A DNA stretch of 64,000 bases, from positions 367,285,877-367,349,876 of the forward strand of contig NC_066583.1 in the NCBI RefSeq assembly GCF_024323335.1, written 5' to 3'. Below, in pieces: positions 34,101-46,809 of the stretch. This DNA comes from Lathyrus oleraceus (taxonomy: Eukaryota > Streptophyta > Magnoliopsida > Fabales > Fabaceae). The translations under genes were made by a program, and so were the position numbers. The notes beneath the pieces are model-generated. The model saw nothing but the letters and a program-made list of their open reading frames with translations, ran no database searches and had not been told where the DNA came from. Numbering within the stretch: position 1 is the stretch's first letter; each line of letters starts with the position of its first letter.

Positions 34101-37100
34101 GCATTACACTGTTCCATTGGCTGAGAGCCAATAGGAACATTTCGTTCCCCCCCCCCAAAACGATGCAGTTTAGTTAAGTGAACCCAGAATTACTAGAATG
34201 CCACGGTTGACCTTGGTTTGACCCCATATGCCATGCTTATTTGCTCATGCTTCATCCAAATGTTCATCAACTTCCATAATTCATTTTAAATTCATTTTAA
34301 CTCCAAAAATTGTGAGATTTTTTGCATTAAACTCATGAATGTGTCCTCTATTTTATGGTGAATTTTAATTAATTTTTCAGTGGCTGGATTTTAAATGATA
34401 AATGTTTTCCCAACATGTATGCCAAAATGATACATTGTGCCATTTCAATTGTGAAATACTCATGTTGCATCCAATGAGTTTGAAATTTTTTGTGGTGAAA
34501 CTAGACACATTGACCTTCATTTCCATATAAGGTTTGTGCATTTATCATTTGTGGATTGAGAGTTATGATTTTCTGAAGTTATGTGTTACATTTGGTGCTA
34601 TACCATGATCATGTATTTTCCCAATTTTTGTTCACATGCTTCCTCTTATCCAATTGACCCCAAATTTTGCATGAATCATCTATCACATGTCTAGTTTGTG
34701 TATGAATTTTCTTGGAATTAATCATGCTGTTTTCCATTTGATTGGGAACTTTCTTCCATACTTGGTCATTTGTTGACTTTTTGTGCTATGCCTTGCCAAA
34801 TCTTTTGTGAAATTCTCAAATCTTATTGTATGACCATGAAATTTCACATGTGATAACTAGACTCCTTGAGCTTTGCATTGGTGTTAATCTCATTCATTTC
34901 TCTTCTGTTTTCAAATTGATATGATTTTTTTGAAGTTGACCCATGCTTGTTGACTTTCACCATGCTTACTTGAATTTGGTTTGACTTCATGATTTTACTT
35001 GACTGCCTTCCTCTCATCCATATGCTATGAAATTTTACATGTATACCATGTTAGATGTTAGGATTGAGTGTGATTTATTTCATGATTTTTGAAAATGTTT
35101 GAGTTGACTTTTGAATGAAGTCTTTGTTGTTGACTTTTGTATGCTTCTCTTGCCATGCTTTGCATCCTTTTGCATATGAAATGACCATGATGCATGATAT
35201 AATTATGAATCCAATTGAGAATGCTTCTTGAATGTTTAGACTTGGTTTGGGTTGACTTTTCCTTGCTGCCTTGACTTTTTCTTTCATCTTTGACCCTAGG
35301 CTAGTCCTAGTGGTCTTCTAAGCTTATGTTGAGTTCATCTGTTTCAGGTTAAGCACCAATGCCTTGAGGATCATTCAAATGTGTTTTAGTTTGATTGTTT
35401 AATGTGCTAACCTTTGTTTTGTAGGTGACTCATATGCTTGAGTCTTTGTGCCTTGCACGATTGATCCCTCTGTGGTTGACTTTTGTTTATCCATTTGCCT
35501 TTGATTTTGACTGTTGAACTGTTTGCTAATAAGTTTGACTTTTTCAGGTACTTTAGTTGCTTAAGTTCTTTGAACTTGCTTGCTTTGCTATTTAGCATTT
35601 GCTTTGAGGTATAAACCTTTCTTCTTCATGTAGTCTGGAGACCCGGTCTGTTATTTGACCGGGCAAACTGTCTGAAGTCCTCCTTAAGAGGCAATGCCTG
35701 TGTTTGTTTAAATTTGTCCTAAGCAGGAAAAGCCCTTCAAGTAAGGCAATTGGTGGAAGGTAGGGATAAGCAATCTATCCCCCACTATTCAGTGTGTCCT
35801 CTCTTTGCTCCCATTACATGGTTGAAGCATTGAGATAAATACCCAAGATCTAATCGAGTCAATAATGTGGAGAGAGTTCCTACTTTCTGAACTCCCACAC
35901 TTCCTGATATGCTTTCCCCGATCAGGGATAGAAGCAATGAGGCACACCCCTCATCTCCTTTTCATCTGCTTCACCTGAGCCCCTCAATGGCCAGGTTAAG
36001 AGCGACCTTCACCTATTACAGTGGACTTTCAAAGTCAAACCCTCTTGTGTGAGCCCCCATTGTTTGGCTATAGAGTGTGTTGTTTGATATTCATTGATTG
36101 TTTGATTGCTTCATACGCACTTGCTTGCCTGTATGTTATGCATCTATCATCATCATCAATTGCCATTAATGCATGATCATCTCATTTGCTTTTTGTGATG
36201 CTATCATTGTTGTTTGCCCATTAAGGTCAATTGTAAGTCCATTGCTTTGACATTTGCTCCTGTGATATGGAAGGATAGAGTGTAAGACCTCATTGGTCAC
36301 TCATATCTTTTGTTGCCTTATCTGTTTATGTGAGGATACAGTTATAAGTCCCTGTAAGTTGGCATCTGTTTTCCTATGATCATAATTTGATCTGTTTGAT
36401 TTGTATGTGAGGTTGCAGTTATAAGTCCCTGTAAGTTGGCATCTGCTTTCCTATGATCATAGTTTGTTTATCTGTTTGTGTGAGAGGTTGCAATTATAAG
36501 TCCCTGTAAGTTGGCATTTGCATTCCTGTGATCATTTTGTTGCTTTTGTTCTTGTATGTGAGGATCCATTGTAAGTCCCTGTAATGTGGCATTGGATTTC
36601 CTAGGACCATACTGTGGAGTTAACCTAAGTCCAGATAGATTGGCAGTTGATTTCCATGTTTCATTTTTGTTTTCTTTGCCTGTGGAGATTAGTGTAAGTC
36701 CATAGAGTGGCCTCTGATATCCCGTTTTGTTTTAGGAGATTGGTATAAGACCATTGATTGGCATCCGGTATCCGCCTTTCTTGACTTTCTTTCTTTGTTA
36801 TTATCCATTGTATTCCAAAGGACACACTTGAATCATCCTCTATATGATTTCAAGAAGTGAACCTTCTAAGAAGTTTTACAATCCATCTTCATCCATTCAT
36901 CATTCATTATGTCCTGAACCTTTTCACACTATACCTTTTAAATTTGACATAAGTGTTGTGCAAACATCTTCATGTTTTCTAACTAAAAACCTGGACCCAA
37001 GTCCTTGACTTTTTTCAAACTCATTTCATAATACTTCTTTGAATCAATCCTAATCATACTTTGACCTCATTTTCACAAACACAATCAATTAACTTCACTC

Positions 37101-37784
37101 ATTCACTTGTTTTGGCTCTGTCCATTAATCTTTTCATGCATTAGCCATAGGTTTCAATTATCTTTGTGGTTGATGTAAATCTTGCCTATCCTTAGTGAGT
37201 CGACAGTAAGACTTCCGTACTTCAAACAGGGTTAACCCCTCTAGTACGTCGAAGCTATCCTCGCATGGTGGACGTTGTTTTTGGTCGAGTGTTCTCCCAT
37301 TGATAATGAAAAGCCTCAGTGCTTGTGTTTAAAATCAAATCCACCAACTTTTGGAAATCTTTTAGCCGAACTACGGCGTTTTGATCCTTACCTTTGATGG
37401 AAGGTACGTAGGCAGCGGGTTTATCCGTTCAAACCCAATAACCCAATAAATAAATTGTATATTCTTTTCTCATCATCCCAATCATGTTTGCACAATATTT
37501 TTGTCATAACAAATAACAATTTAGCATAACAAGTGTGAAAAGGGCTCCCTAGGAGTACCTAGGACGTAGTGGGTGCCTAACACCTTCCCATTGCGTAATT
37601 TACCCCTTACCCAGAATCTCTGATCTTTTTATTAGTTTTCTACGTGTAAAACTTCTTAGGCTTTTGTTCGCTTTTTAGCCAATCCTTTGGATAAATAAAA
37701 GTGCGGTGGCGACTCGAAAATTTCAATGTATCCCTAGCTTATGGTTTAATCGATAGATCATATAGCGACGAATACACCGCTACA
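31189..37784 (+). repeat. 3' LTR of young Ogre (6596 bp)
   Basis: Collinear with 17451-24048. Differences seen by eye are single substitutions near 31555, 33362, 33546, 35129, 36080, 36178 and 36793, and a poly-C run shorter by 3 with one extra T (34146-34156). It is followed by the TTAGC target duplication (37785-37789). Confidence 0.96.
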
Positions 37785-37789
37785 TTAGC

Positions 37790-39229
37790 GCAGGAACAGC
37801 TTTCTGTCTTGCGTTAACCGGTTAACCCAGGGTGTTAACCGGTTAACACTGTTATGATAATTAAAAGAATTTATTTCTGTTCTGCGTTAACCGGTTAACC
37901 CATGGTGTTAACCGGTTAACCCTGTTATGAATTATGAGAAATTGTTGTCTGTCTTGCGTTAACCGGTTAACCCAGGGCGTTAACCGGTTAACACTGTTAA
38001 AATTTGCCAGGAAGCGCGTTCTGTTTTGCGTTAACCGGTTAACCCAGGGCGTTAACCGGTTAACACTGTTGGAAAAGTGAAAATTTGATATTTAAATATT
38101 GTGGACATATTGGATGATTGGCCTATATCGGTGGATGATATAGTAGGGATCATTTCCCGTTGTTTTGAGCAGTATAGGTATTAGTAGAGTGTGCTAATAC
38201 TGTGATTTATTATTTGGCATGATATGAATATGATTCTATGATACATATGCTGATGATGTGTGATGGTATGCATAATGATGTGAATGTATCTGTTATGTAT
38301 GCAATTGTGAATGGACTGTTTATGGCTTAGAGTGTGAGCATATGTCTATCTTGGATTGATGTTGATGTTTGCATGCTGGGTGATTTAGCGTGCATAGTAT
38401 GGCCTTTATGGTGGTAGCTAATTCCCATGGTGAGGAATTAGTGAGTGAGTTATTGTGGATTGTTGTTGATGTTTGAATGCTAGGTGATTTAGCGTGCATA
38501 ACATAGCCCTTGGGGTGGTAGCTAATTCCCATGGTGAGGAATTAGTGAGTGAGTCACTAGGTCTCAAATGAGTGGGACTAGTGAGCTTGGTAGCCGTATC
38601 TGGATTTGATCGGTGAGGTTGAACTATGTGTTCACGAATAGTCGGTACCGCATGCATGGAGTCTCATTGCATAATGTATGTGTGGCGTATAATATGAATG
38701 GATGTATTCCAATATTATACGGGTGTTTTGTGTTGTGTTGTGTTGAGTATGATTATGAGTTGAGGTTGCCGTTGCTGAATGTGTGATCTGATTTGGGTGA
38801 TGAAATGTGTTAAATTACTTAGCATTACATGATATTTTATAATGCTTATTATATCGATTGAGGAACTCACCCTTACAACTATGTTTCAGGTAACGAGCAG
38901 TGATTGGGTAGAAGCTAGTGCTTGGAGTCTAGTGTAGTTCCTTAGTGGGTCATGCTCTGGTAGATGTAACATCGGGACGGGATGTTTTACTTTGTTTTCA
39001 ATTGTGGTTGTTGAACAGTTTTGCATGTAATGTGATTACATGGTTTGCATGATTGATTAGATCTCTATCCGCTGCGAAATGTGCAATGTTTTATTTTTGA
39101 TTAATAAATGAGCATGACAAGTGTGAATGGTGTGAAGTGTCAAGTGTGACACCCTTAAATTGCATATCTACTCTGATTTATATTTTGTTGAATTACTTAA
39201 TTATTGGGGTATTTTAGAAGGGTGTTACA
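37790..39229 (+). repeat. 3' LTR of Tekay element, second part
   Basis: Resumes GCAGGAACAGCTTTCTG exactly where 17450 stopped and ends GGGTGTTACA, followed by target duplication CTCCA (39230-39234). Together with 16928-17450 it totals 1963 bp against 1960 bp in the 5' LTR. Confidence 0.95.
37813..38064. repeat. Eight GTTAACCGGTTAAC palindromes, 3' LTR copy
   Basis: Copies start at 37813, 37834, 37886, 37907, 37958, 37979, 38030 and 38051. All eight are perfect, although spacers differ from the 5' LTR (for example CCATGGT in place of CCAGGGT). Confidence 0.97.
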
Positions 39230-39324
39230 CTCCATGCCTTCCCCCAACCAGAGTTAAGCTTTGTTTTGGATAGTTATATCCTCGGCCTTCCTTGAGCTAT
39301 GACGGAATGCTTTGAGGAGATGAA

Positions 39325-39409
<85 letters not shown>
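39230..39409. repeat. Outer right arm of the broken palindrome, then second (AT)n
   Basis: CTCCA plus 39235-39305 complete the right arm of the inverted repeat that begins at 10460. At about 39306 the sequence switches to TGCTTTGAGGAGATGAAGAA, which repeats the innermost left arm (10571-10590) in direct orientation, followed by (AT)n at 39327-39409. Confidence 0.88.
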
Positions 39410-40214
<805 letters not shown>

Positions 40215-40735
40215 CACACACAAAGGACGGATTGATGAGAGATAGAGTAACTAAGGAACACCGTAAGGTACAGTGCACTTAAGTGAATTGTAGAACATCG
40301 TAAGGTACGGTGTACTTAAGTAGAATACGAAATATGGTAATGTACCACGCGCTTAAGTGATTTTGGGCATATTATAAGATATGGGTCACATACACTTAAG
40401 TGGGCTTTTTAGCTTGCAGCCCACACAAGTGGTTCTATAAATAGAACCCTTGCGCAGAAGCATTCATTGCGGTTGCATTTTTCGTTTCTCTCTCTCTCTC
40501 TCACACTCAAAGCCTTAATTCGTAGCAGCTAGCACTGAGATTGAAGGAATCCGTTCGTGTGGACTGAGTAGAGGCGTTGTCATCATTCAACGTTCGTGAT
40601 CGCTCTGTAGATCTGCATCAAAGGTTTCAAACATCACAAGAGGTAACAATTCTATCACTGATCACGCCCATTCGTAAGGATCACTAAAGGAGAAATTTTA
40701 AATTCCGATGCGTTTTGGATCGCCCTTCTCCTTCA
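40215..40735 (+). repeat. Partial copia LTR (tail), first copy
   Basis: Matches 52193-52758, the tail of the copia 3' LTR, to its terminal CTTCTCCTTCA. Includes a TATA box (TATAAATA, 40436-40443) and a short CT repeat at 40488-40502. The LTR head is absent; sequence left of 40215 is Ogre 3' UTR. Confidence 0.85.
40436..40443 (+). promoter_or_regulatory. Copia LTR TATA box, first copy
   Basis: TATAAATA in the context GGTTCTATAAATAGAACCC, followed by a CT-rich leader about 45 bp on. This is a textbook LTR promoter layout, but here on a truncated LTR. Confidence 0.65.
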
Positions 40736-40740
40736 AACTC

Positions 40741-41713
40741 TACTAGAGATAAATGATGAACTTCCTGGGGAGCAACCCGTCATCTCTATCGCAAACACTA
40801 GTGTCTCAAGCCAATGCACAACATGTCTTCTCAAGCATAGAATACCGAGCCTCACAGTCGGTGAATTTCTTACTGATGTAGTCAATTGCATATTCTTTCA
40901 TACTAGATTCATCTTGTTGGCCAAGAACACACCCCATACCCTCTTCAAGCACAGTCAAATACATGATCAAAGATCTTCCTTCAACAGGCCGGGACAGAAT
41001 TGGAGGTTCAAGCAGATATTCTTTGATACTGTCAAAAGCTTTTTGGCAATCCTCGGTCTAATCACCAGACTGATCCTTTTGAAGAAGCTTGAATGTAAGC
41101 GCACATGTGGCAGACATGTGCGATATAAATCTCAAAATATAGTTCAAGCGACCGAGAAAACCTCTGACTTGCTTCTTAGTTTTGGGTGCAGGAATCTCTT
41201 GTATTGCTTTGACCTTGGCATGATCAAGTTCAATACCTTTCTCGCTGACAATAAAGCCCAACAACTTACCAGAGCGAACACCAAAACTACACTTATTAGG
41301 ATTCAAGCGGAGTTTATATTTCCTCAAACGCTGGAATAGCTTCAACAAATGCTCAACATGATCTTCTTCATCTTTTGATTTAGCAATCATATCATCAATA
41401 TAGACCTCAATCTCTTTATGCATCATATCATGGAAAAGAGTGGTCTTAGCTCTCTGGTATGTTGCACCAGCATTCTTTAAATAGAAAGGCATCACTCGAT
41501 AATAAAATTTTCCCCAAGGCGTAATTAATGTGGTATTCTCCATATCTTCGGGTGCAATCTTGATTTGATTATAACCGTAAAATCCGTCCATAAATGAAAA
41601 GACTTTGAATTTAGCTGTATTGTCTACCAACATATCAATGTGTGGTAGAGGAAAATCATCTTTAAAACTTGCTTTATTCAAATATCTATAATCAACACAC
41701 ATACGGACTTTTC
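40741..41713 (-). pseudogene. Ogre RT with start of RNase H, first copy
   Basis: The minus-strand frame 41702-41058 begins MCVDYRYLNKASFKDDFPLP, shows FSFMDGFYGYNQIKIAPEDM, VMPFYLKNAGATYQR and an intact YIDDM box, then the thumb and AFLGR-like connection (RGFLGRLNYI). After a stop it continues as EYLLEPPILSRPVEGRSL, KEYAIDYISKKFTDCEARYS and TCCALA, the first half of RNase H. Coding then stops and TGCTCCCCAGGAAG-type 3' UTR sequence follows. The upstream end breaks at about 41713 inside the RT fingers, where copia leader sequence begins. It is a near-duplicate of 52764-53698. The plus-strand frames here are shadows. Confidence 0.88.
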
Positions 41714-41716
41714 CTT

Positions 41717-42837
41717 AAAGTATCAAGTGTTGATGCGAAAAACGACATCGATTTCAAATGAAATGTTCATTAAAGTTTTCGGCGCGGGGCGCTGCCCCTA
41801 CAACCCCCGTTCCCGCATACCGGGCAGCGGACCCCCGGTGAAATTTAATTTGGTTTTAAGGAATTAAAAGAATTAAAATTAATAATAATAATATGTTTAT
41901 TATTATTGTCTTGTGGTGATCGGTTATGGCCTTAGTTTTCCTTTATTTTATTTTGGGATTTTAAAATACGACTTGTGTATCGTACCTCTCTTTTAATCTC
42001 TTAATGTAACTTCTTTTCTCATCTCACTCCCTCGTATGTAAAACGAGTTTATTTTACGTAATGTAATGTTATGAAGAAAGAGAAGAATTCAATATCAAAG
42101 GAGGACAACCTTGAAGATCTTGCTTGGAGAAGCTTAGATCGTTATTAGGTTAGCTTAGGTTCTCTCATTGGCTTGGGAGAACAATTGTGCTAGGGGCCAT
42201 AACTGTTTCATTATGTATGTTGATGCATGTGATTGTATGTTGATGCATGTGAATGTATGTTGATGCTTGTGAGAGACAATTTATATGATAAATAAGCCGG
42301 TGAGATCAGAATAATTACAATTCCCTCAAATTAAATATTAAGTTTATGCTTTCCAAGTTTTAGCACTCATCAAGACTAGTATCAGATAATGTAGGTTTCG
42401 CCTACGTGAGGTGCATGTTCTATATTAGTAAGGTGCTATGGGATAATTGTAATATCCAATTGCTAAAACAATGGGTCAAACTTAACTAAACAAATTATAA
42501 TAAGATTATATGTGTTTAGAAGCAAGAGTTGGACATGATCCATGTGATGGATTGGAATAAGAAGTTACTCACCCAACTAAAATATTCGAGAGTTGTATTA
42601 GATACAATAGGAAGGAGTTCCTACCTAAATAACCTAGTTTTGTGTAATCCGCCTACGCGGACTTAGAACAAAGTGAAATATGGATCTCGACCCACTAGAA
42701 AATCTTCCAACGGGATTTTCTGAATCAAATGATGAGGGTCATTTATTTTGAGTAAAATAGTGGGAGCATATTTAATTAAAGGCCTAATTAAATATGTTAT
42801 TGATACTTATATTTTCATTAACTTCATGTAGATTACC
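41717..42837 (+). other. Copia 5' leader
   Basis: Untranslated sequence before the gag ATG. Contains GGCGCGGGGCGCTGCCCC (41780-41797), a triple repeat of TGTATGTTGATGCATGTGA type at 42213-42272, and a hairpin-capable CGCCTACG pair (42399, 42649). No ORF of note. Confidence 0.7.
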
Positions 42838-43778
42838 ATGACACCAAACACCTCTAACAACATTTTGCGATCAATCCTTGACAAGGAAAAATTGTCTGGG
42901 ACAAATTTTCCGGATTGGCACCGAAACCTGAGGATTATCCTCAAACATGATAGAAAGTTGTATGTCTTGGAGAAACCTGTTCCTGAAGAGGAACCTCCTA
43001 ATTCTGCACCTAAGGCAGAAAGAGATGCTTATAAGAAACATGTCGATGATGCCAATGAAACTGCTTATCTCATGTTGGCTACCATGAACTCAGAGTTGCA
43101 AAAGCAACATGAGAACATGGCAGCGTTCGATATGATTGAACACCTGAAGATGCTCTATAAAGAGCAAGCAAGGCATGAAAGGTTTGAAGTTTTAAAATCC
43201 CTTTTTCAAGGCAAGTTAGCCGAGGGAGCCCCTGTAGGTCCCCATGTGCTCAAGATGATTGGGTATGTGGAAAACCTTGAAAGGTTGGGTTTTCCCCTCG
43301 GAAAGGAACTTGCGACTGATTTGATCTTGCATCGTTGCCAGATAGATTCAATCAATTTATCCTAAGTTTCAATATGAATGATATGGACAAATCTCTTCCT
43401 GAACTGCTAGCCACGTTAAGAACTGCTGAACATAATATGAAGTCAAAAGGGAAGTCCATTATGATGATCGGAAATGGAAAGAGACAGAACAAAAGACCCA
43501 CCAAGCAGGGTGAGAAAGGGAAAGTAAAGGAAATTGCTAAACCCAGACCCACTGTTGCTGCTTTGGAGCCTAGTGGAGGCATAGCAAAGGCAGGCACCTG
43601 CTTCCATTGCGGTAAGACCGGACACTGGAAGAGAAATTGTACAAAGTACCTGGAAGATATGAAGAATGGAGTAGAGACTTCAACTTCAGGTATTTTTGTT
43701 ATTGAAATAAATTTATCTACTTCTGCAACATGGGTATTAGATATTGGATGCGGTTCTCACATTTGTACAAATGTGTAG
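42838..43778 (+). pseudogene. Copia gag and start of protease, frameshifted
   Basis: The frame from the ATG at 42838 (MTPNTSNNILRSIL) carries the copia gag domain (LSGTNFPDWHRNLRIIL, residues about 19-35) and ends at 43365. A base loss near 43333 moves the correct frame to the 43335-43778 ORF (DRFNQFILSFNMND). That part has one CCHC knuckle, CFHCGKTGHWKRNC (about 43601-43642). The protease motif reads WVLDIGCGSHIC, with Ile where copia proteases have Thr or Ser next to the catalytic Asp. A TAG follows after TNV, one C-to-T change from Gln. Confidence 0.88.
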
Positions 43779-44959
43779 GGGCTAAAAAGAAGTAGAGATT
43801 TGACAAAAGGTGAAGTTGACCTACGAGTTGGCAATGGAGCAAAGGTTGCTGCTTTAGCCGTAGGAACTTATGTATTGACTTTACCTAGTGGTTTGATAAT
43901 TCAGTTAGAGAACTGTTATTATGTACCTGCAATTAGCCGGAATATTATTTATGTTTCTTGTTTGGACAAGTTTGGTTTTTAATTTATAATAATGAACAAT
44001 TGTTGCTCAATTTATTTGAATGATATATTCTATGCTACTGCACAAATGAGCAATGGACTATATGTCCTTGATCTCGAAATGCCTATTTATAACATTAATA
44101 CTAAAAGGATGAAACCTAATGAGTTAAATCCAACTTACCTTTGGCATTGTCGATTAGGCCACATAAATGAGAAACGCATTCCCAAACTCCATAAAGATTG
44201 ACTCTTTGACTCTTTTGATTATGAATCATATGAGACATGCAGATCTTGTTTAATTGGAAAGATGACAAAGTCTCCATTCACAAGAAAAGGTGAAAGAGCG
44301 AATGATCTTTTGGGCCTCATACATACTGATGCATGTGGACCACTGAACATACCAGCCAGAGGAGGTTTTCAGTACTTCATCACATTCACTGATGATTTCA
44401 GCAGATATGGTTATGTGTATTTAATGAAACACAAATCAGAGTCCTTTGAAAAGTTCAAGGAATTCAAGAATGAAGTACAAAACCAACTAGGTAAGAATAT
44501 TAAAACTCTTCAATCAGATCGAGGTGGTGAGTATATAAGCCTAGAGTTTGATGACCATCTGAAAGAGTGTGGGATCCTATCCCAACTTACTCCTCCTGGA
44601 ACACCCCAATGGAATGGTGTATCTGAGAGAAGAAATCGAACCCTGTAGACATGGTCCGATCCATGATGAGTCACGCCGATCTTCCAAACTCCTTTTGGGG
44701 ACATGCACTATTGACAGCAGCTTACACACTTAACCGTGTTCCATCCAAAAAGGTTGAGAAGACACCATATGAGATATGGAGTGGTAAGAAACCACATATG
44801 TCTTACATGAAGATTTGGGGTTGCGAAGTTTATGTGAAACGACAAATTTCAACTAAGCTTGAGCCCAAATCTGACAAATGCTTATTTGTGGGGTATCCTA
44901 AAGAAACAAGAGGGTATTACTTCTATAATCCTTCTGAGGGCAAAGTATTTTTTGCTTGA
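43779..44959 (+). pseudogene. Copia protease end and integrase, broken
   Basis: Stops at about 43777, 43980 and 44199 interrupt one frame. The integrase finger reads WHCRLGHINEKRI with ETCRSCLIGK. The core has LIHTDACGPL (first Asp), FTDDFSRYGYVY, LQSDRGGEYIS (second Asp) and PQWNGVSERRNRTL (Glu). After that a base is lost (44648) and the +2 frame continues MVRSMMSHADLPNSFWG and ENCELF-like end blocks up to 44959. All catalytic residues are visible, but the protein cannot be made. Confidence 0.88.
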
Positions 44960-46795
44960 ACTGGAGTTTTCCTAGAAAAGGATTTTATTTCCAAAGGAAT
45001 CAGTGGGACGAAAGTAGAGCTTGAAGAAATTCAAGAATCACAAAGCATTGATACACCTATGGAGGAATTAGAGCAGGAAACATAAGTAGTTGTGGAAGAG
45101 CAACCTGCTCAAGTAGAACAAGACCAGCGTAGGTCAGGTAGGATACGTCACCTACCTGAGAGATATGGATATCTCATAACTGATCAAGGTGATGTATTAC
45201 TCATGGATCAAGATGAGCCTGTGACCTACCAAGAGGCCATAACTGGTCCCTAGTCTGAGAAGTGGCTAGAAGCCATGAAATCTGAAATGGATTCCATATA
45301 CACAAACCAGGTTTGGACCTTGGTAGAGCCTCCTGTAGGAGTTAACCCTATAGGATGCAAGTGGGTCTTCAAAAAGAAGACTGACATGGATGGTAAGGTA
45401 CATACCTAAAAGGAAAGACTGGTTGCAAAAGAATATAAACAAATTCATGGGGTTGACTATGATGAAACCTTTTCACCAGTTGCAATGCTTAAATCTGTTC
45501 GGATTTTACTTGCTATCGCTGCATATCATGATTATGAAATATGGCAGATGGATGTCAAAACTGCTTTCCTTAATGGGAATCTTCTTGAGGATGTGTACAT
45601 GACACAGCTTGGAGGATTTGACATACCAGAAGAAGCCCAAAAGATATGTAAGTTACAAAGATCAATCTATGGATTGAAGCAAGCTTCCAGAAGCTGGAAT
45701 CTTCGTTTTGATGAAACAATAAAATAATATGGATTCATCAAGAACGAAGATGAGCCTTGTGTCTACAAGAAGGTTAGTGGGAGCATGATCATTTTCCTGG
45801 TATTATATGTAGATGACATATTACTCATTGGAAACGATGTCCCTACCCTACAACAAGTAAAGTCTTGGTTGGGGAAATGCTTTTCTATGAAGGACCTAGG
45901 TGAAGCAACCTATATATTAGGAATCAGAATCTATAGAGATAGATCACAAAAACTGCTTGGCCTAAGTCAGAGTACATACATAGACAAAGTGCTGAGACGC
46001 TTTAATATGCATGATTCCAAGAAAGGATTCATACCTATGCAACATGGCATGTGTCTATCAAAAACACAATCCCCTTCAACTAAGGAAGAAAGGGATCGCA
46101 TGAATAAGATTCCATATGTATCTGCAATAGGATCTATCATGTATGTCATGCTATGTACTCGACCAGATGTCTCGTGTGCTTTAAGTGCAACGAGTAGGTA
46201 CCAATATGATCCTGGTGATGCTCATCGGGTAGTTGTCAAGAATATCCTCAAGTATTTGAGAAGGACTAAGGACTCATTCTTGATATATGGAGGTCAAGAA
46301 GAGATGGTTGTAATTGGATACACCGATGCTAGCTTCCAGACAGATAAGGATGACTTTAGATCACAATCTGGTTATGTGTTTTGCTTAAGCGGTGGCGCTG
46401 TGAGCTGGAAAAGTTCAAAACAAGATACAGTTGTTGATTCTACAACTGAGGCCGAGTATATTGCTGCCTCAAGCGCAGCAAAGGAAGCTGTTTGGATCAA
46501 AAAGTTCATTAGTGAACTTGGCGTGGTTCCTAGCATTGTGGATCCTATTGGTCTCTATTGTGATAACAATGGTGCTATCGCACAAGCTAAGGAGCCTAGA
46601 TCTCACCAACAATCCAAACACATACTTAGGCGTTATCACCTCATTCGAGAGATAATAGATAGAGGAGATGTGAAAATATGCAGAGTACCTACACTTGACA
46701 ATATTAGTGACCCACTGACAAAGCCTCTTGCGCAGCAGAAGCATGATGGCCATACTAGATCTATGGGCATTAGGGGTATGCCTGATTGGCTCTAG
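44960..46795 (+). pseudogene. Copia RT and RNase H, broken
   Basis: One frame with stops at about 44957, 45084, 45253, 45408 and 45725. RT blocks: SEKWLEAMKSEMDSI, GCKWVFKKK, ETFSPVAMLKSVRILLAIAA, QMDVKTAFLNG, IYGLKQASRSWN, then YVDDILLIGND with an intact YVDD box (about 45809-45820). RNase H blocks: YTDASFQTDKDDFRSQSGYVF, STTEAEYIAAS and LYCDNNGAI. The last 336 codons (45785-46795) are open and end GMPDWL before the polypurine tract. Confidence 0.9.
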
Positions 46796-46797
46796 TG

Positions 46798-46809
46798 CTA
46801 GTGGGAGAT
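46798..46809 (+). promoter_or_regulatory. Copia polypurine tract
   Basis: CTAGTGGGAGAT directly before the LTR start TGTTGGTGTAAG. Position and composition are typical for copia elements. Confidence 0.8.

Larger units (their letters stand above)
17451..37784 (+). mobile_element. Young, coding-depleted Ogre element with intact LTR pair
   Basis: LTRs at 17451-24048 and 31189-37784 begin TGTAAGACCCC and end CCGCTACA. The 5-bp duplication TTAGC flanks the element (17446-17450 and 37785-37789). The PBS is complementary to tRNA-Arg. The 7.1-kb interior keeps only a gag start, the end of the protease region, an intron-like segment, a pre-RT linker and the integrase C-terminus; RT, RNase H and the integrase core are gone. 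Seven substitutions and one poly-C length change were noticed between the LTRs. Such a young copy without coding capacity must have been mobilised by proteins from another Ogre. Confidence 0.93.
10753..39229 (+). mobile_element. Tekay-type chromovirus (Ty3/gypsy), host of the young Ogre
   Basis: LTRs start TGTAACACCCCG and end GGGTGTTACA. The 5' LTR is 10753-12712. The 3' LTR is 16928-17450 plus 37790-39229, split by the Ogre. The flanking target duplication is CTCCA (10748-10752 and 39230-39234). The PBS fits initiator tRNA-Met, and a polypurine tract precedes the 3' LTR. One gag-pol frame with a chromodomain-like C-terminus fits the Tekay (Del) lineage, as do the 1.96-kb LTRs. By eye the LTRs differ at roughly 15 positions plus a 3-bp indel, so the insertion is fairly recent but older than the Ogre nested in it. 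Confidence 0.92.

Noticed and set aside
40914..41339. 141-codon plus-strand ORF also present at 52937-53362
   Set aside because: Antisense shadow of Ogre RT, which is clearly coded on the minus strand.
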